This document shows, piece after piece, positions 24,915 to 34,749 of a stretch of DNA of 53,043 bases. The position numbers were made by a program, and so were the translations under genes. The notes beneath the pieces were generated by a model, which was not told the DNA's origin, searched no databases, and was given only the letters and a program-made list of their open reading frames with translations. Source of the stretch: an uncultured Lachnospiraceae bacterium. GTDB taxonomy: Bacteria; Bacillota; Clostridia; Lachnospirales; Lachnospiraceae. Location of the stretch: NCBI GenBank assembly GCA_945913255.1, contig CAMEDC010000004.1:88520-141562 (forward strand), given 5' to 3'. The first letter of the stretch is position 1. Each line of letters begins with the position of its first letter.

Positions 24915-25775
24915 ATGAAGCAAATTAAGTCATCGGAAAATTCAAATAAAAAACATAAAAAGCAACCGCTTTTCATCATGATTCCTCTCATCACACTTCT
25001 TCTCTGTGTTTTTGCGCTGACATCCGGTAAGAAAAAGACACAAACCTACGGTGTCTTCCTTGGGATAAACGGTGACGAGATTTCAATCCTGGATTCTTAC
25101 GAAACGGTTGTCATAGAGCCCACTGAGTTTACAAATGAACAGATTGCACAGCTTCACCACCGTGGCAAAACCGTATATGCATACCTGAATATAGGAAGCA
25201 TTGAGGAATACCGCCCCTATTACGACGACTATAAAATTTTTGCTCTGGACAGCTATGAAAACTGGCCGGATGAACAATGGATTGATGTATCACAGGCCGA
25301 TTGGCAGCAATTTCTCGTTGATGAGCTTGGCAGCAGATACGCGCAGATGGGATTCGACGGGCTTTTTCTCGATAATGCAGATGTTTATTATAACTACCCA
25401 ATGGAAAGTATCTATGAAGGTTTACTCACAATCCTCCAGGGTCTGCGCAATTATCCCATAACCTTGATTATTAACGGTGGGGACACCTTTGTCTCCAGGA
25501 CGGTTGAGGAGGGGATTGCAGGAGAACTTTTTGACGGTGTAAATCAGGAAACGGTATTCACTTCCATTGATTTTGAAAATCGTACCTACTCTGAACATTC
25601 TGCCGAAGAAACCGAGTATTTCAAAGACTATCTTCAAAAAGTAAAAAACGCCGGCTTAAGTGTATATCTGCTTGAGTACGGAGCAGATACCACTCTCGCC
25701 GGTAAAATTGAAAAATATTGCTCTGAAAATCATTTCATATGGTACAATGCGCCCAATCTGGGGCTTACATATTAG
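24915..25775 (+). CDS. Membrane-anchored GH114-type glycosidase (endo-alpha-1,4-polygalactosaminidase family)
   Basis: A 286-residue protein with a basic N-terminus and one uncleaved signal anchor (FIMIPLITLLLCVFAL), then a TIM-barrel domain outside the cell. The barrel shows the GH114 pattern: VYAYLNIGSIEEYRPYY with the conserved Glu, GFDGLFLDNADVY with the Asp pair, and LIINGGDTF. Characterised members cut alpha-1,4-linked galactosamine polymers of exopolysaccharides, so remodelling of a biofilm or surface polysaccharide is plausible. The ribosome binding site before ATG 24915 is weak. It converges on the DUF5107 gene with 46 bases between the stops and no visible terminator. Confidence 0.82.
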   Translation: MKQIKSSENSNKKHKKQPLFIMIPLITLLLCVFALTSGKKKTQTYGVFLGINGDEISILDSYETVVIEPTEFTNEQIAQLHHRGKTVYAYLNIGSIEEYRPYYDDYKIFALDSYENWPDEQWIDVSQADWQQFLVDELGSRYAQMGFDGLFLDNADVYYNYPMESIYEGLLTILQGLRNYPITLIINGGDTFVSRTVEEGIAGELFDGVNQETVFTSIDFENRTYSEHSAEETEYFKDYLQKVKNAGLSVYLLEYGADTTLAGKIEKYCSENHFIWYNAPNLGLTY

Positions 25776-25821
25776 CTCACAACCATTCCGAAATTATGCA
25801 TACTCAGGAAACGGCATTCCT

Positions 25822-28800
25822 TCAGACAGCATCCCTATAAACATTTCCCATCATATGAGACGGCTCCAGTTCCAGAGTCTTCTCCAAAAATCCGGCCGCT
25901 TTTTCCCGCTCGCCGAGTCCCAGGTACCCCAGTCCAAGCAAATAATAGCAGTGTGCCCGGTTTTTCCGGGTCAGGTCTTCCTCAAAAATCAGGAAATCCG
26001 GCAGGGATACTGCGAAATATTCTATCTTCATCTCATCGTCAAGATGCTGCTCTCCGTAATCAATCAGACGATAGAATCGGGATTTTGCCGCAGCTGTCTG
26101 ACCAAGCTTTAAGAAGGATAAGCCCTGATAGAGAATCATATCCGCAGGCTGGTCATTATAATACATTGCTCCCGCAGGTTCATCGGTTCCAATCGTGGCT
26201 TTCTCAAAGTACATGGAAGCTTCCCGGCGCTTCCCGGCTGCAAATGCCTCACTTTCTTCTGCTGCCTCACAATCTCCGGATGCAAATGCCTTCTCTTCTT
26301 CCTGTTCCGCCTGCATCTCACAGGCAAGCCCCAGATGATAATAGAGATGATTGTCCTTGGTTCCTTCCAGCTTTCCTTCACCAAGATTTTCGGGATAAAC
26401 CAGTGCCTGCTTCAACAGTTCTTCCGCTCTCGCTGCTTCTCCCGACTGCAACGCCTGTTTCGCCATCTGCAGCAGGCAAAGGGTGTACTGCGTGGTAATC
26501 TTGCCTTCTCCGCCTTCCCAGGGATGGAAAATGTGACTCATCATGCAATCATATGCCTTTTCATACTGCCCAGTCATATTCAACAGGGTAATGTATTCCA
26601 CATAGAGGTCGTCTCTGCTTTCTATCCTGCTGCCGTAGTTCTCGTAACGGGCCAGCCGATCTTCAAAGGACATACCGAGCTTTTTGTACAGCTGGTCCAG
26701 CTCCAGAAACACTCTCACATCTTCTCTGTTCAGTTCGAAGGCTCTTTCCAGTTCCTCCTTCGCTTTCTGCGGTTGTCCGCACTTGTTGTAATAAGCAAGT
26801 GCAAGGTTTCTGTGAACTGTAGGAAATTCCGGCTTTCCGGCTTCCGCTTTCTCCCAGAGTTCTATCGCTTCCTGCCATTGCAGTTTATCATAGAAGAGAC
26901 AACCCAGATAATATTCTGCCATCGGGCAGTCTTCCTGCGCTGCTGCAAAGCGAAGTACCGCAATATCTTCCAATTTGTTGGGGAAGCAATAATCAGGGCA
27001 GGTGTTCTCCGCTTCACGCAAAAGCTGACGCACACTTTCTGCATTATGTCCATCATCACCCTGCACTCTGCTCGTATAATATGCCGCATAATATTTTAAC
27101 AGCGGATGCGTTGTCGGGCATTTCTCAAGCATAAGGATTGCCTCATCATAGGCACCAAATTCCGCATAGTCTCTGGCTGTCATCAGATAATTCTCCGGGA
27201 AGACGCGCATCTTCCTAAGCATATCACGGCAATCAGCTGTCATTTCTGCACAAGCACCATCAGACATATCTCTGCAAACGCCACCAACCACATTTCCACA
27301 AGCGCCATTCACTTCGCCTATCTTTTTCTGTGCCTCGCAAATCACCTGCTCATTGCAGGAGATAAAGTCAAAGGGATCCAGGGCAAGATTTGCCGTAATC
27401 CATTCCATCGCCTCTGCCGTTTTGCCAAGCTTCCGCAGCAGATATGCCTTCAACCCGCGCGCCTTCACGTTATGTGCATTTTTGACAAGTGCCCTTTCCA
27501 CCATCTCAAAAGCACTTTCAAACCGTCCCCTTCCGGCATCAATCGCCGCCAGATAGTAGAAGCTCATCTCCTGCTGCTCGTTTGTCCAGGTCGCCTTGTA
27601 AAAGGCATCATAAGCTTCCTCGTTTCTGCCCTGATAAAAGAGCACCAGTCCCAGAAGATAATAACTCTCACTGTTGTAGGGATTCGGATTTCTCTCTGTC
27701 AGACGCTCCAATGCCTTTCTGAAATACCCTTCCGCCTGTGTAAACTGTCCCCTCCTCAGTAAGAGAGCACCGTAGGCATTGTTGATGCGGATATCGCCTG
27801 GGTCACGTTTCAGTCCTTCCAGATAGTATGGGTCAGGCAGATAGGTGGCATGTCTGTACTGTTCAATGTGAAGACCCGTGAGGTAAAGTTCCTCATTGGT
27901 CATAATCTCAGCGGGCTCCTTTGCTGCTTTCGCAGGCTCAGGAAGCTTAGGGATAACCGGCTTCTCCGGCTGATAGGACACCAGGCACTTTTCTCCTGCC
28001 GTCACAGTGATTTTCAGTTTCCACTCATCTATCTCCAAAGGAATGGAATTCTTATCCACTTGTTGCGAAGCGCCTACTTCCGGATTGCTTGCAATCTCAT
28101 CTGTAACACATTGTTTTTCAGCATTGTTCAGCGGATTTTTCTGTGTCAGAAGCTCCACCGTATGCCTGAATATCTCCTCCGGTGACAGCTTTACTCTTTC
28201 TCTGTAGACTTCGTTCCCGTCATAGGATAGAATAACCTCTGCATCCTCATATACGGCAGTCGCATATACGGCAAATTCCGCTTCTTTCTCCCGGACGCTC
28301 AGGCTGACAGCTGCCTCTTTGCTTGCATTTTTAATCAATCCAAGCTTTTTATAGGGCATAAAGTACTGCCTGAAAGTCTTTTCCTCAAAGGGCTTCATCC
28401 ATGTAAAATCAGGCTGATTGTCCGTGTATACTCCGGTCATCAGTTCCACATAGGGTCCGTCCTCATCCGTGAGGTTTCTGTCCCAGGCCTTTCCGAAATC
28501 ACCACACCCCCAGGTCCACTGCTTCTTGCCCGGAGAAATATGATGGTCTGCCACATGGAGGATACCCGCTTCCTTTCCGTAATCATAGCCGCCCACAAAG
28601 TCATATTTCGATTTCTCCGCCATATAGGAAGTAGGAACCGGGATATTTTTATATCGGGAAATATCCACACCTTCGCTGTAGTCCTTTTTATAGTAAACAC
28701 CGGTGGCAATGGGGAAGCGGGACACATCACGTTTCCCGTGATCCATCACCGCGTGTACATCCGGCGGAAATACCGACTGGGTGTTTTCATTCACCGAAAC

Positions 28801-29382
28801 CGCCGGGTTTGCCCACCATAGGAAGGTCTGCGGCATGGAAGTCCGGTTGTAAAGCTGGCCTGTGATTTCGATATATGCCTTGCCCGGATAGAGAGCTATT
28901 TTTGTCAGTCCCTTAGTTCCGTACATCTGATCCACATCGTTGCACAGCACATAAACGCTGCCGTCCTGTCCTTCGCCGATCAGATAATCCACCGGCAGAA
29001 AGGTAGTCGGTCTGTGGTGCTGAGGCCAGTTGAATTCGATTCCACCGGAAATCCACGGTCCCGTCAGCCCTACCAGTGCCGGCTTAATCACCTGGTTATA
29101 GTAGACAAAATCATACCCGTTAGTCTTGTCGTATGCCCGCTGGATTCTTCCGCCCAGCTCCGGCAGCACCATCACTCTCAAATATTCATTCTCCAGATAA
29201 ACTGCCCTGTATTCCTTATCCTTCTTCTCATTGCTGATTTTTTCAACGGTGGGATAGGGATATACCTTACCACAACTTCCCTGATACACCCGCTTTTCCA
29301 GAAAAATCGGATTCTTTTCCGCCTCCCCGATTTCATAAGTAGGGATACTCACCCTTTCTTCCCAGACTCTTGTCTCTGCCAT
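25822..29382 (-). CDS. DUF5107 and tetratricopeptide-repeat protein
   Basis: A 1186-residue cytoplasmic protein. The first ~380 residues form the DUF5107 domain, which has the look of a galactose-mutarotase-like beta sandwich (YLRVMVLPELGGRIQRAYDK, GGIEFNWPQHHRP). A beta-rich segment follows, then from about residue 500 to the end a long array of TPR-like helix pairs (for example EAYDAFYKATWTNEQ, EAIELWEKAEAGKP). The mutarotase-like fold and conserved His/Glu/Asn suggest carbohydrate binding or catalysis. I do not assign a reaction. ATG 29382 has a GAGGAGG site. A divergent AraC regulator stands immediately upstream, the usual arrangement for an inducible sugar-utilisation gene. Confidence 0.85.
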   Translation of the reverse strand: MAETRVWEERVSIPTYEIGEAEKNPIFLEKRVYQGSCGKVYPYPTVEKISNEKKDKEYRAVYLENEYLRVMVLPELGGRIQRAYDKTNGYDFVYYNQVIKPALVGLTGPWISGGIEFNWPQHHRPTTFLPVDYLIGEGQDGSVYVLCNDVDQMYGTKGLTKIALYPGKAYIEITGQLYNRTSMPQTFLWWANPAVSVNENTQSVFPPDVHAVMDHGKRDVSRFPIATGVYYKKDYSEGVDISRYKNIPVPTSYMAEKSKYDFVGGYDYGKEAGILHVADHHISPGKKQWTWGCGDFGKAWDRNLTDEDGPYVELMTGVYTDNQPDFTWMKPFEEKTFRQYFMPYKKLGLIKNASKEAAVSLSVREKEAEFAVYATAVYEDAEVILSYDGNEVYRERVKLSPEEIFRHTVELLTQKNPLNNAEKQCVTDEIASNPEVGASQQVDKNSIPLEIDEWKLKITVTAGEKCLVSYQPEKPVIPKLPEPAKAAKEPAEIMTNEELYLTGLHIEQYRHATYLPDPYYLEGLKRDPGDIRINNAYGALLLRRGQFTQAEGYFRKALERLTERNPNPYNSESYYLLGLVLFYQGRNEEAYDAFYKATWTNEQQEMSFYYLAAIDAGRGRFESAFEMVERALVKNAHNVKARGLKAYLLRKLGKTAEAMEWITANLALDPFDFISCNEQVICEAQKKIGEVNGACGNVVGGVCRDMSDGACAEMTADCRDMLRKMRVFPENYLMTARDYAEFGAYDEAILMLEKCPTTHPLLKYYAAYYTSRVQGDDGHNAESVRQLLREAENTCPDYCFPNKLEDIAVLRFAAAQEDCPMAEYYLGCLFYDKLQWQEAIELWEKAEAGKPEFPTVHRNLALAYYNKCGQPQKAKEELERAFELNREDVRVFLELDQLYKKLGMSFEDRLARYENYGSRIESRDDLYVEYITLLNMTGQYEKAYDCMMSHIFHPWEGGEGKITTQYTLCLLQMAKQALQSGEAARAEELLKQALVYPENLGEGKLEGTKDNHLYYHLGLACEMQAEQEEEKAFASGDCEAAEESEAFAAGKRREASMYFEKATIGTDEPAGAMYYNDQPADMILYQGLSFLKLGQTAAAKSRFYRLIDYGEQHLDDEMKIEYFAVSLPDFLIFEEDLTRKNRAHCYYLLGLGYLGLGEREKAAGFLEKTLELEPSHMMGNVYRDAV

Positions 29383-29561
29383 AACGCGCCTCCTCTTACT
29401 GTCGTTCCGGAAACTTTATCCGTCCTTATTCTCAATATACACCGGTCTGGCTTTACGCGCATTCCTGAGACTTGCTCATTTTTGTAGATTTTTTGCTCTT
29501 GAAGTATTGCTCAAAATTTCATAAAATAAAGGAAAATCAGAAAAGACAGGAGGAAATGATT

Positions 29562-30401
29562 TTGAAATCCTGCGAGCATCTCATCGCACCGGGTTCTGAC
29601 TATTTTGTCTCGGTACCCAGTGCCACCGCAAAAGAATTGTTTTTTTATCCGCTTTACATCGGCCATTTTATTTATGAAACCGGATATACTCTGTCCAGGG
29701 ATTCCTACGACAGTTTTCTCATCATGTACATTCAAAAAGGACAGATGTCCGTGACACTGTCCTCTGAAACATATGTTGCCCGGGAAGGCAACTTTATTTT
29801 GCTGGATTGCTATCACCCGCATGCCTACGCCACCGAAACCGGCTGTGAAGCCCTCTGGTGCCATTTCGACGGAGTGTTGGCCGGAGCCTGGTTCCGGATG
29901 ATTACCGGACAGCTGGGAAATGTATTTCAGCTTGCTGATTCCTACCCTGCGCTCTCAAAACTTACTGCACTCTATCGGCAGTTTGCGGAAAGCGCACCAG
30001 TTCGCGAACCACTTTTTTCAAAATATCTGAGCGATATACTGACTGCTTTTCTGCTATATTCGCCGTCTGCAGTCAGGACTCCTGAGCGGGACGGCTCCAT
30101 GGAGGAAACCATCACCTATATCAATGAGCATTTTGCGGAAGATCTGCCGGTGGAAAAGCTGGCAGCAATAGCCGCTTTAAGCCCCTACCACTTTATCCGC
30201 AGCTTTCGAAAAGAAACCGGCTTTACGCCCCATGAATACCTGGTAAATATCCGTCTCAACACTGCAAAATATCTGCTGAAAAATTCCGAACTTTCCATAA
30301 AAGACATCTGCTTCCGTACAGGCTTTTCCTGCGAAAGCGTCTTTTGCAGCGCCTTCAAGAAAAAGCTGGGTCTGACACCACTGGAATACAGGCATGAATA
30401 A
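29562..30401 (+). CDS. AraC-family transcriptional regulator
   Basis: About 279 residues: an N-terminal cupin-like sensing domain (DSYDSFLIMYIQKGQMSVT ... GNFILLDCYHPHAY) and a C-terminal double helix-turn-helix (from about residue 180; ends GFSCESVFCSAFKKKLGLTPLEYRHE). Start choice: AGGAGG at 29548-29553 is only 2 bases from the in-frame ATG at 29556 but 8 bases from the TTG at 29562, so TTG is favoured. It is divergent from the DUF5107-TPR gene and most likely controls it. Its stop is 3 bases from the stop of the convergent ABC ATPase gene. Confidence 0.88.
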   Translation: MKSCEHLIAPGSDYFVSVPSATAKELFFYPLYIGHFIYETGYTLSRDSYDSFLIMYIQKGQMSVTLSSETYVAREGNFILLDCYHPHAYATETGCEALWCHFDGVLAGAWFRMITGQLGNVFQLADSYPALSKLTALYRQFAESAPVREPLFSKYLSDILTAFLLYSPSAVRTPERDGSMEETITYINEHFAEDLPVEKLAAIAALSPYHFIRSFRKETGFTPHEYLVNIRLNTAKYLLKNSELSIKDICFRTGFSCESVFCSAFKKKLGLTPLEYRHE

Positions 30402-30404
30402 TTT

Positions 30405-31157
30405 TTACCAACCATGTTTCTCCAGCCAATTACTAACCTTCATCTCTCTGTTATGTTTTTGGGAAATCTCATATTTCCCCAATACACATTCACCGGAAAT
30501 TTTCCCATCCACCATATAAAGTACCCGGTCACAGCAACTGGCGACCTTGCTATCATGCGTTACAACAAGAACACTCATACCTTCCCGGTTTAATCTGACA
30601 AACTCTTCCATGATTTCTTCCGAGGCTGCCTTGTTTAATGCTCCCGTCGGCTCGTCAGCAAACAAAAGTTGAGGATGATTCATCATTGCCCTGCAAATAC
30701 ATGCTCTTTGAAGCTGTCCACCGGACACCTCTGTTATTCTCCTGTTCTCCAGTCCTGCAATCCCAACCTTTTTCATCAGGGCTGCAGCTTCGTCCCTTAG
30801 CACGGCTTCACTTTTTTTGTCGCCTCTTTTTGTTCTCTGACTCTGATGTGCCGGAAGAATGATATTATCCAAAATATTCAGGTTTGGCAGCATGTTCATC
30901 TGCTGAAACACAAATCCCATCTTATTTAATCGCATATCGGCTCTCATATCCTCAGAATAAGTACATATATTATCCCCATCAAAAAGCACCTCGCCTTCAT
31001 CCGGCCGGTCCATTCCTGACAACTGATATAGCAGTGTGGATTTACCGGAACCTGACGGTCCCATAACGGCAGCCATTTCACCTTTATTCATAGAAAAATT
31101 CACATCAAATAATATATTTTCCTTGCATAGTCCAACTGTCTTAATCACTTCCGTCAT
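30405..31157 (-). CDS. ABC transporter ATP-binding protein (MacB/LolD-type)
   Basis: A 250-residue ATPase with Walker A GPSGSGKST, the Q-loop QQMNMLP, the signature SGGQLQRA, Walker B LLFADEPT and the H-loop VVTHD. It is of the group that pairs with FtsX-like permeases and drives mechanical extrusion of peptides or drugs rather than pore transport. The ATG at 31157 has AGGAGG 9 bases upstream inside the end of the permease gene; the two genes are 2 bases apart. Third gene of the TetR-controlled operon. Confidence 0.93.
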   Translation of the reverse strand: MTEVIKTVGLCKENILFDVNFSMNKGEMAAVMGPSGSGKSTLLYQLSGMDRPDEGEVLFDGDNICTYSEDMRADMRLNKMGFVFQQMNMLPNLNILDNIILPAHQSQRTKRGDKKSEAVLRDEAAALMKKVGIAGLENRRITEVSGGQLQRACICRAMMNHPQLLFADEPTGALNKAASEEIMEEFVRLNREGMSVLVVTHDSKVASCCDRVLYMVDGKISGECVLGKYEISQKHNREMKVSNWLEKHGW

Positions 31158-31159
31158 AT

Positions 31160-33409
31160 CTACTCTCCTCCTCTGCAACATTCTACAGCTTTGATTCCTG
31201 TTATTCCGTTACTTCCCAGATAAATTGCCAATATTGCAGCGAATCCTCCAATCAGCATATTCATTGATATCGACCACATATTATATGTAAACCGGAATCC
31301 CTCAGCTCCTAAAGATTTCAGTGCTGTTCCACAGATTTTTTCCCCAAAAGTGCAGCCGCATACAGTTCCAAGTATTATCCCTGCCAATATGTATGGCACA
31401 CAGGATTTCCAAAAGGTTTTCTTTATATCCAGGCTTCGAAATCCCATTGCTTTTTTTATTGAAATCATATTTCTCCGGTTTGCTATCATCATTCGAACAA
31501 ACAACATGATAACTAACAGAATGATGAGGGACGACACCATTTTAACCAGTATGGATGCCTGCCATACCTGATTCAGTGTCGGACCATAGGTCCCCTGAAC
31601 CTGGGATGCAATGTCCGTCACCTCTGCGCCCCTGGCTGCATATCTGACCGCAAAATCCTCCCGGTTGGCTTCATCAGTCAGTGTTACATAAGTAATTCTC
31701 CACATAATATTTTCTTTATTATCCGGATACTCCGAAAACAACTTAGCAGTCTTTCCACCATTTGTAATATCCGAGTAAATACCTGTTATGATGCATTTCT
31801 CGTATTCTTCTTCCGTCTTTACAAAAATTTCATCTCCCGGAAAACATCCCAACTCCTCGGAAAGCAGATAAGACAGCGCGGCTTCTCCTTCACGAACCGG
31901 TGCATGACCCTGACTGTAGCTAACAGGAAACTTACTGTGATCCCCTTGTTCCATCAGCATATTCATAGTAGTTCCATCGTCTAACCTGACCGGTATGAGA
32001 CTCGTCTGATAAAGTGCATATTCCTTAATGTCTTTGTCCTCAGATAATGTTGCTCCTATTGTTTCAAAGTCCTCACCTGCTTCATTCCCCTGGCGCATAT
32101 CCATTCGGATTTCTGCATTTCCTATACCCATATAGGTCACAAACTCCGATGACGAGAGCGTGCTATACAGATTCGATGGAATCAACATCAGAAAAACAGC
32201 GATCGCAGTCACAAGCATAATACAAAGCATACTACTATTCTTTTTACCCTCCTCTACTCTACCGGTAAGTGCTTTCAAAGCCGTCATCTCATTCAGTTTC
32301 TTCAATATCCTAAGTATAAATAGTATAATTATACTTCCAATCAAAACAGCACTTAGTACTGCATATAGGTACCTGTCCAGTCCATTTGCTGACACACCAT
32401 ATAATTTCTGCATCTGCGAAGAAAGCGGATGAAATAAAATGCCGGATATTACCATGCCCAAGCCTGCACCTGCTAAAACCAGCCAGCTATATCTTCTGAG
32501 AAACATATTTCTAATCTCTTTTCCGGAAATTCCAATCGCCTTCAGCATACCCACTTCCCCTGCCTCAGAAACAACTCTGGTCAGCAGCATAAACCGGATA
32601 CACACCAGTGAAATAAGCAAAACCAACACACTTATCAAAAGAATAATCATAATCATAATTCCGTCTGAAAGAGTATTCATCATTTTAATCAAAGGTCTGG
32701 TAATCGTAGGACCATTCATTGGGAGATTTGCATCTTCATATGCCGTTTTAAAGGCATTCGTGTCTGCATTCTCAGTAAGCAAAAATTCAATCAGATACTC
32801 CTCGCTCCCCAGGCTTCTTAAATTCTTATAATCTTCTTCACAAACCAAAAATCTCTTAGAGGATGCCATCATGGAATTCATCTGTGAATCCCTGATAAAG
32901 CCAGCCACCGTCAGTTTACTGTTTCCAATTCTCATATCATCACCTGTTTTTACATGATACATGGATTCATAACATACCGGCACATAAACCGCTCCCGGGC
33001 AAACTATAGGAAGCTCATTATTAAGACCAACCATATAGTCAAATCCATCGCCCTGAATGCTGATTCCGTTGTCCTGCGTACTGTCCAACAGGGACTCTTC
33101 TCCCAGCATGAGAATACTGTTTTCCAGATTCAAAAACCGGACAATCTGATAATCGGCAACCTCCGGTCTGTTTTGCGCAAATTCTTCCAGGGCATCTGTA
33201 TCGATATCCCCTGCATGCATCTGTAAAAAATCCGGAGTTCCTGCCACTTCCATAAGGTGTTCAATGGCTCCGGTCAGATTTGCAAATAGCATTGCCGTGA
33301 GGGATATCATTGCTACAGATATTGCAACAAATGCCGTAAAACTAACTGCGGAAAATCTGTCTCTTCTCCATGATTCTTTTGTCATTCTCCGGTAAATATT
33401 GTCTTTCAT
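31160..33409 (-). CDS. FtsX-like ABC transporter permease
   Basis: A 749-residue membrane protein with two FtsX cores. TM1 is near residues 20-45, followed by a large extracellular domain (~45-250), then three helices (about 255-370), a central helix near 385-405, a second extracellular domain and three C-terminal helices. This is the layout of permeases for antimicrobial-peptide or macrolide-type export. Its ATG overlaps the stop of the MFS gene (ATGA), and its stop is 2 bases from the ATPase start: a tight operon. Confidence 0.9.
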   Translation of the reverse strand: MKDNIYRRMTKESWRRDRFSAVSFTAFVAISVAMISLTAMLFANLTGAIEHLMEVAGTPDFLQMHAGDIDTDALEEFAQNRPEVADYQIVRFLNLENSILMLGEESLLDSTQDNGISIQGDGFDYMVGLNNELPIVCPGAVYVPVCYESMYHVKTGDDMRIGNSKLTVAGFIRDSQMNSMMASSKRFLVCEEDYKNLRSLGSEEYLIEFLLTENADTNAFKTAYEDANLPMNGPTITRPLIKMMNTLSDGIMIMIILLISVLVLLISLVCIRFMLLTRVVSEAGEVGMLKAIGISGKEIRNMFLRRYSWLVLAGAGLGMVISGILFHPLSSQMQKLYGVSANGLDRYLYAVLSAVLIGSIIILFILRILKKLNEMTALKALTGRVEEGKKNSSMLCIMLVTAIAVFLMLIPSNLYSTLSSSEFVTYMGIGNAEIRMDMRQGNEAGEDFETIGATLSEDKDIKEYALYQTSLIPVRLDDGTTMNMLMEQGDHSKFPVSYSQGHAPVREGEAALSYLLSEELGCFPGDEIFVKTEEEYEKCIITGIYSDITNGGKTAKLFSEYPDNKENIMWRITYVTLTDEANREDFAVRYAARGAEVTDIASQVQGTYGPTLNQVWQASILVKMVSSLIILLVIMLFVRMMIANRRNMISIKKAMGFRSLDIKKTFWKSCVPYILAGIILGTVCGCTFGEKICGTALKSLGAEGFRFTYNMWSISMNMLIGGFAAILAIYLGSNGITGIKAVECCRGGE

Positions 33410-34656
33410 ACTGATCCTTTCATCATTTCCAAATCCTGAATACTCTCAATCCTTGCCATCATTACTGCCACCACAGACAAACACACACCGGAAACAATAA
33501 TGACAAAACCGGCTCCTCTTCCTATATCTGTGTTAAGCAACTTTGCCGCCAAGTCCGCCAGCACCCCGCCGGTTCCATATGCGACTACGTAACCCATCTG
33601 CGAAAGAAATCCTATAAAGCCCCACGCCCTTCCCTGAAGTTCATCCGGAATATTCGTCCTCACCAGATAATCCAGACAATTGTTTGCAAAAGGTAACATG
33701 GCAAAAAACAGAAATCCAAATCCACAAATAACAAAAATATTCTCCCAGATACCAAATCCAACCATAAAAAGTCCGGCAAACATCAGTGAGATTTCAAGTA
33801 TTTTAACATACCTTTTCTTTATTCCACGCATCCCTAATACCAGACTGGAAACTAACATTCCACTTGCACATACGGTTTCTCCTATTCCCAATGTCCTGGA
33901 ATCCTCAAAAGACAAAATAAGCGGCTCCGCCAGGATCTGAAATACGCCGAGGAACAGCGTCATAGCTGCAGACACCAGAATCAGTAAGAAGATTCCCTGT
34001 CTGGAATGTACCACGTTCCATCCTTCTTTCAGACTCTCTATAAAAGATTTATCCTCATCACCCGGCTTCGTCTCAATTCCTCTTTTCACAACTGCAGTGG
34101 ATATTACGGTCAAAACAAAGGTGCTGATATCAATAATCAGTAAAAGCTTCACGTCACTTATACTCAGCAAAAGACCTGCCACCAAAGGAGAGATTAGATA
34201 TCTGGCACTTCCCGCCAGACTTACCAGACCATTTGCCTTTGAAAACTCCTCCCTGGTTAACAAATCCGAAACAGTCGCCCTATAGGAAGGTTCCAGCAGA
34301 GATGAGAAAACGGAACTCACAAATACACCGATACAAATCTGCAGAAGGCTTGCTCCCCCATTCATCATACAAATCAGAATGTAAATAATTCCTAAAGCAG
34401 AGCAGCCGTCTCCCAACATCATCAGCAGTCTTCTGTCATACCGGTCGGCCAACACTCCCGCCGGAACACTCAAAATCAGAGTTGGCAAAAATGCCAGCAG
34501 GGTTACCAGTGCCATGCTCGCTGCACTTCCTGTCTGTCCAAACACATACACTCCTAAGCCAAAACTGGTAAGTCCGCCTCCTATGGAGGAAATCAACTCC
34601 CCTGTCCAGAGCAGAAGAAACTTTCCAAAATTGCTTTTCCTTACATTATTACTCAT
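33406..34656 (-). CDS. Major facilitator superfamily efflux pump (macrolide-efflux-like)
   Basis: A 416-residue, 12-helix transporter of the MFS_3 type, related to macrolide efflux proteins. The loop 2-3 motif A is present as GVLADRYDRRLLMM. Drug/proton antiport is the likely activity; the substrate is not predictable. ATG 34656 follows AAAGGAAAGG. It is the first gene of the MFS-FtsX-ATPase operon, and a putative TetR operator lies 23 bases upstream (34679-34695). Confidence 0.88.
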   Translation of the reverse strand: MSNNVRKSNFGKFLLLWTGELISSIGGGLTSFGLGVYVFGQTGSAASMALVTLLAFLPTLILSVPAGVLADRYDRRLLMMLGDGCSALGIIYILICMMNGGASLLQICIGVFVSSVFSSLLEPSYRATVSDLLTREEFSKANGLVSLAGSARYLISPLVAGLLLSISDVKLLLIIDISTFVLTVISTAVVKRGIETKPGDEDKSFIESLKEGWNVVHSRQGIFLLILVSAAMTLFLGVFQILAEPLILSFEDSRTLGIGETVCASGMLVSSLVLGMRGIKKRYVKILEISLMFAGLFMVGFGIWENIFVICGFGFLFFAMLPFANNCLDYLVRTNIPDELQGRAWGFIGFLSQMGYVVAYGTGGVLADLAAKLLNTDIGRGAGFVIIVSGVCLSVVAVMMARIESIQDLEMMKGSV

Positions 34657-34678
34657 AGCCTTTCCTTTCTTATTGCCG

Positions 34679-34695
34679 ACCGATTGTCTGTCGGT
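34679..34695. promoter_or_regulatory. Putative TetR operator before the efflux operon
   Basis: ACCGATTGTCTGTCGGT: arms ACCGA and TCGGT separated by 7 bases, the same arms and spacing as the site before the tetR gene. Confidence 0.75.
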
Positions 34696-34749
34696 TATTG
34701 TCTAAATAAAAAAGGAATATTACATTCCTTTTGCATTTCATTATTTCAA

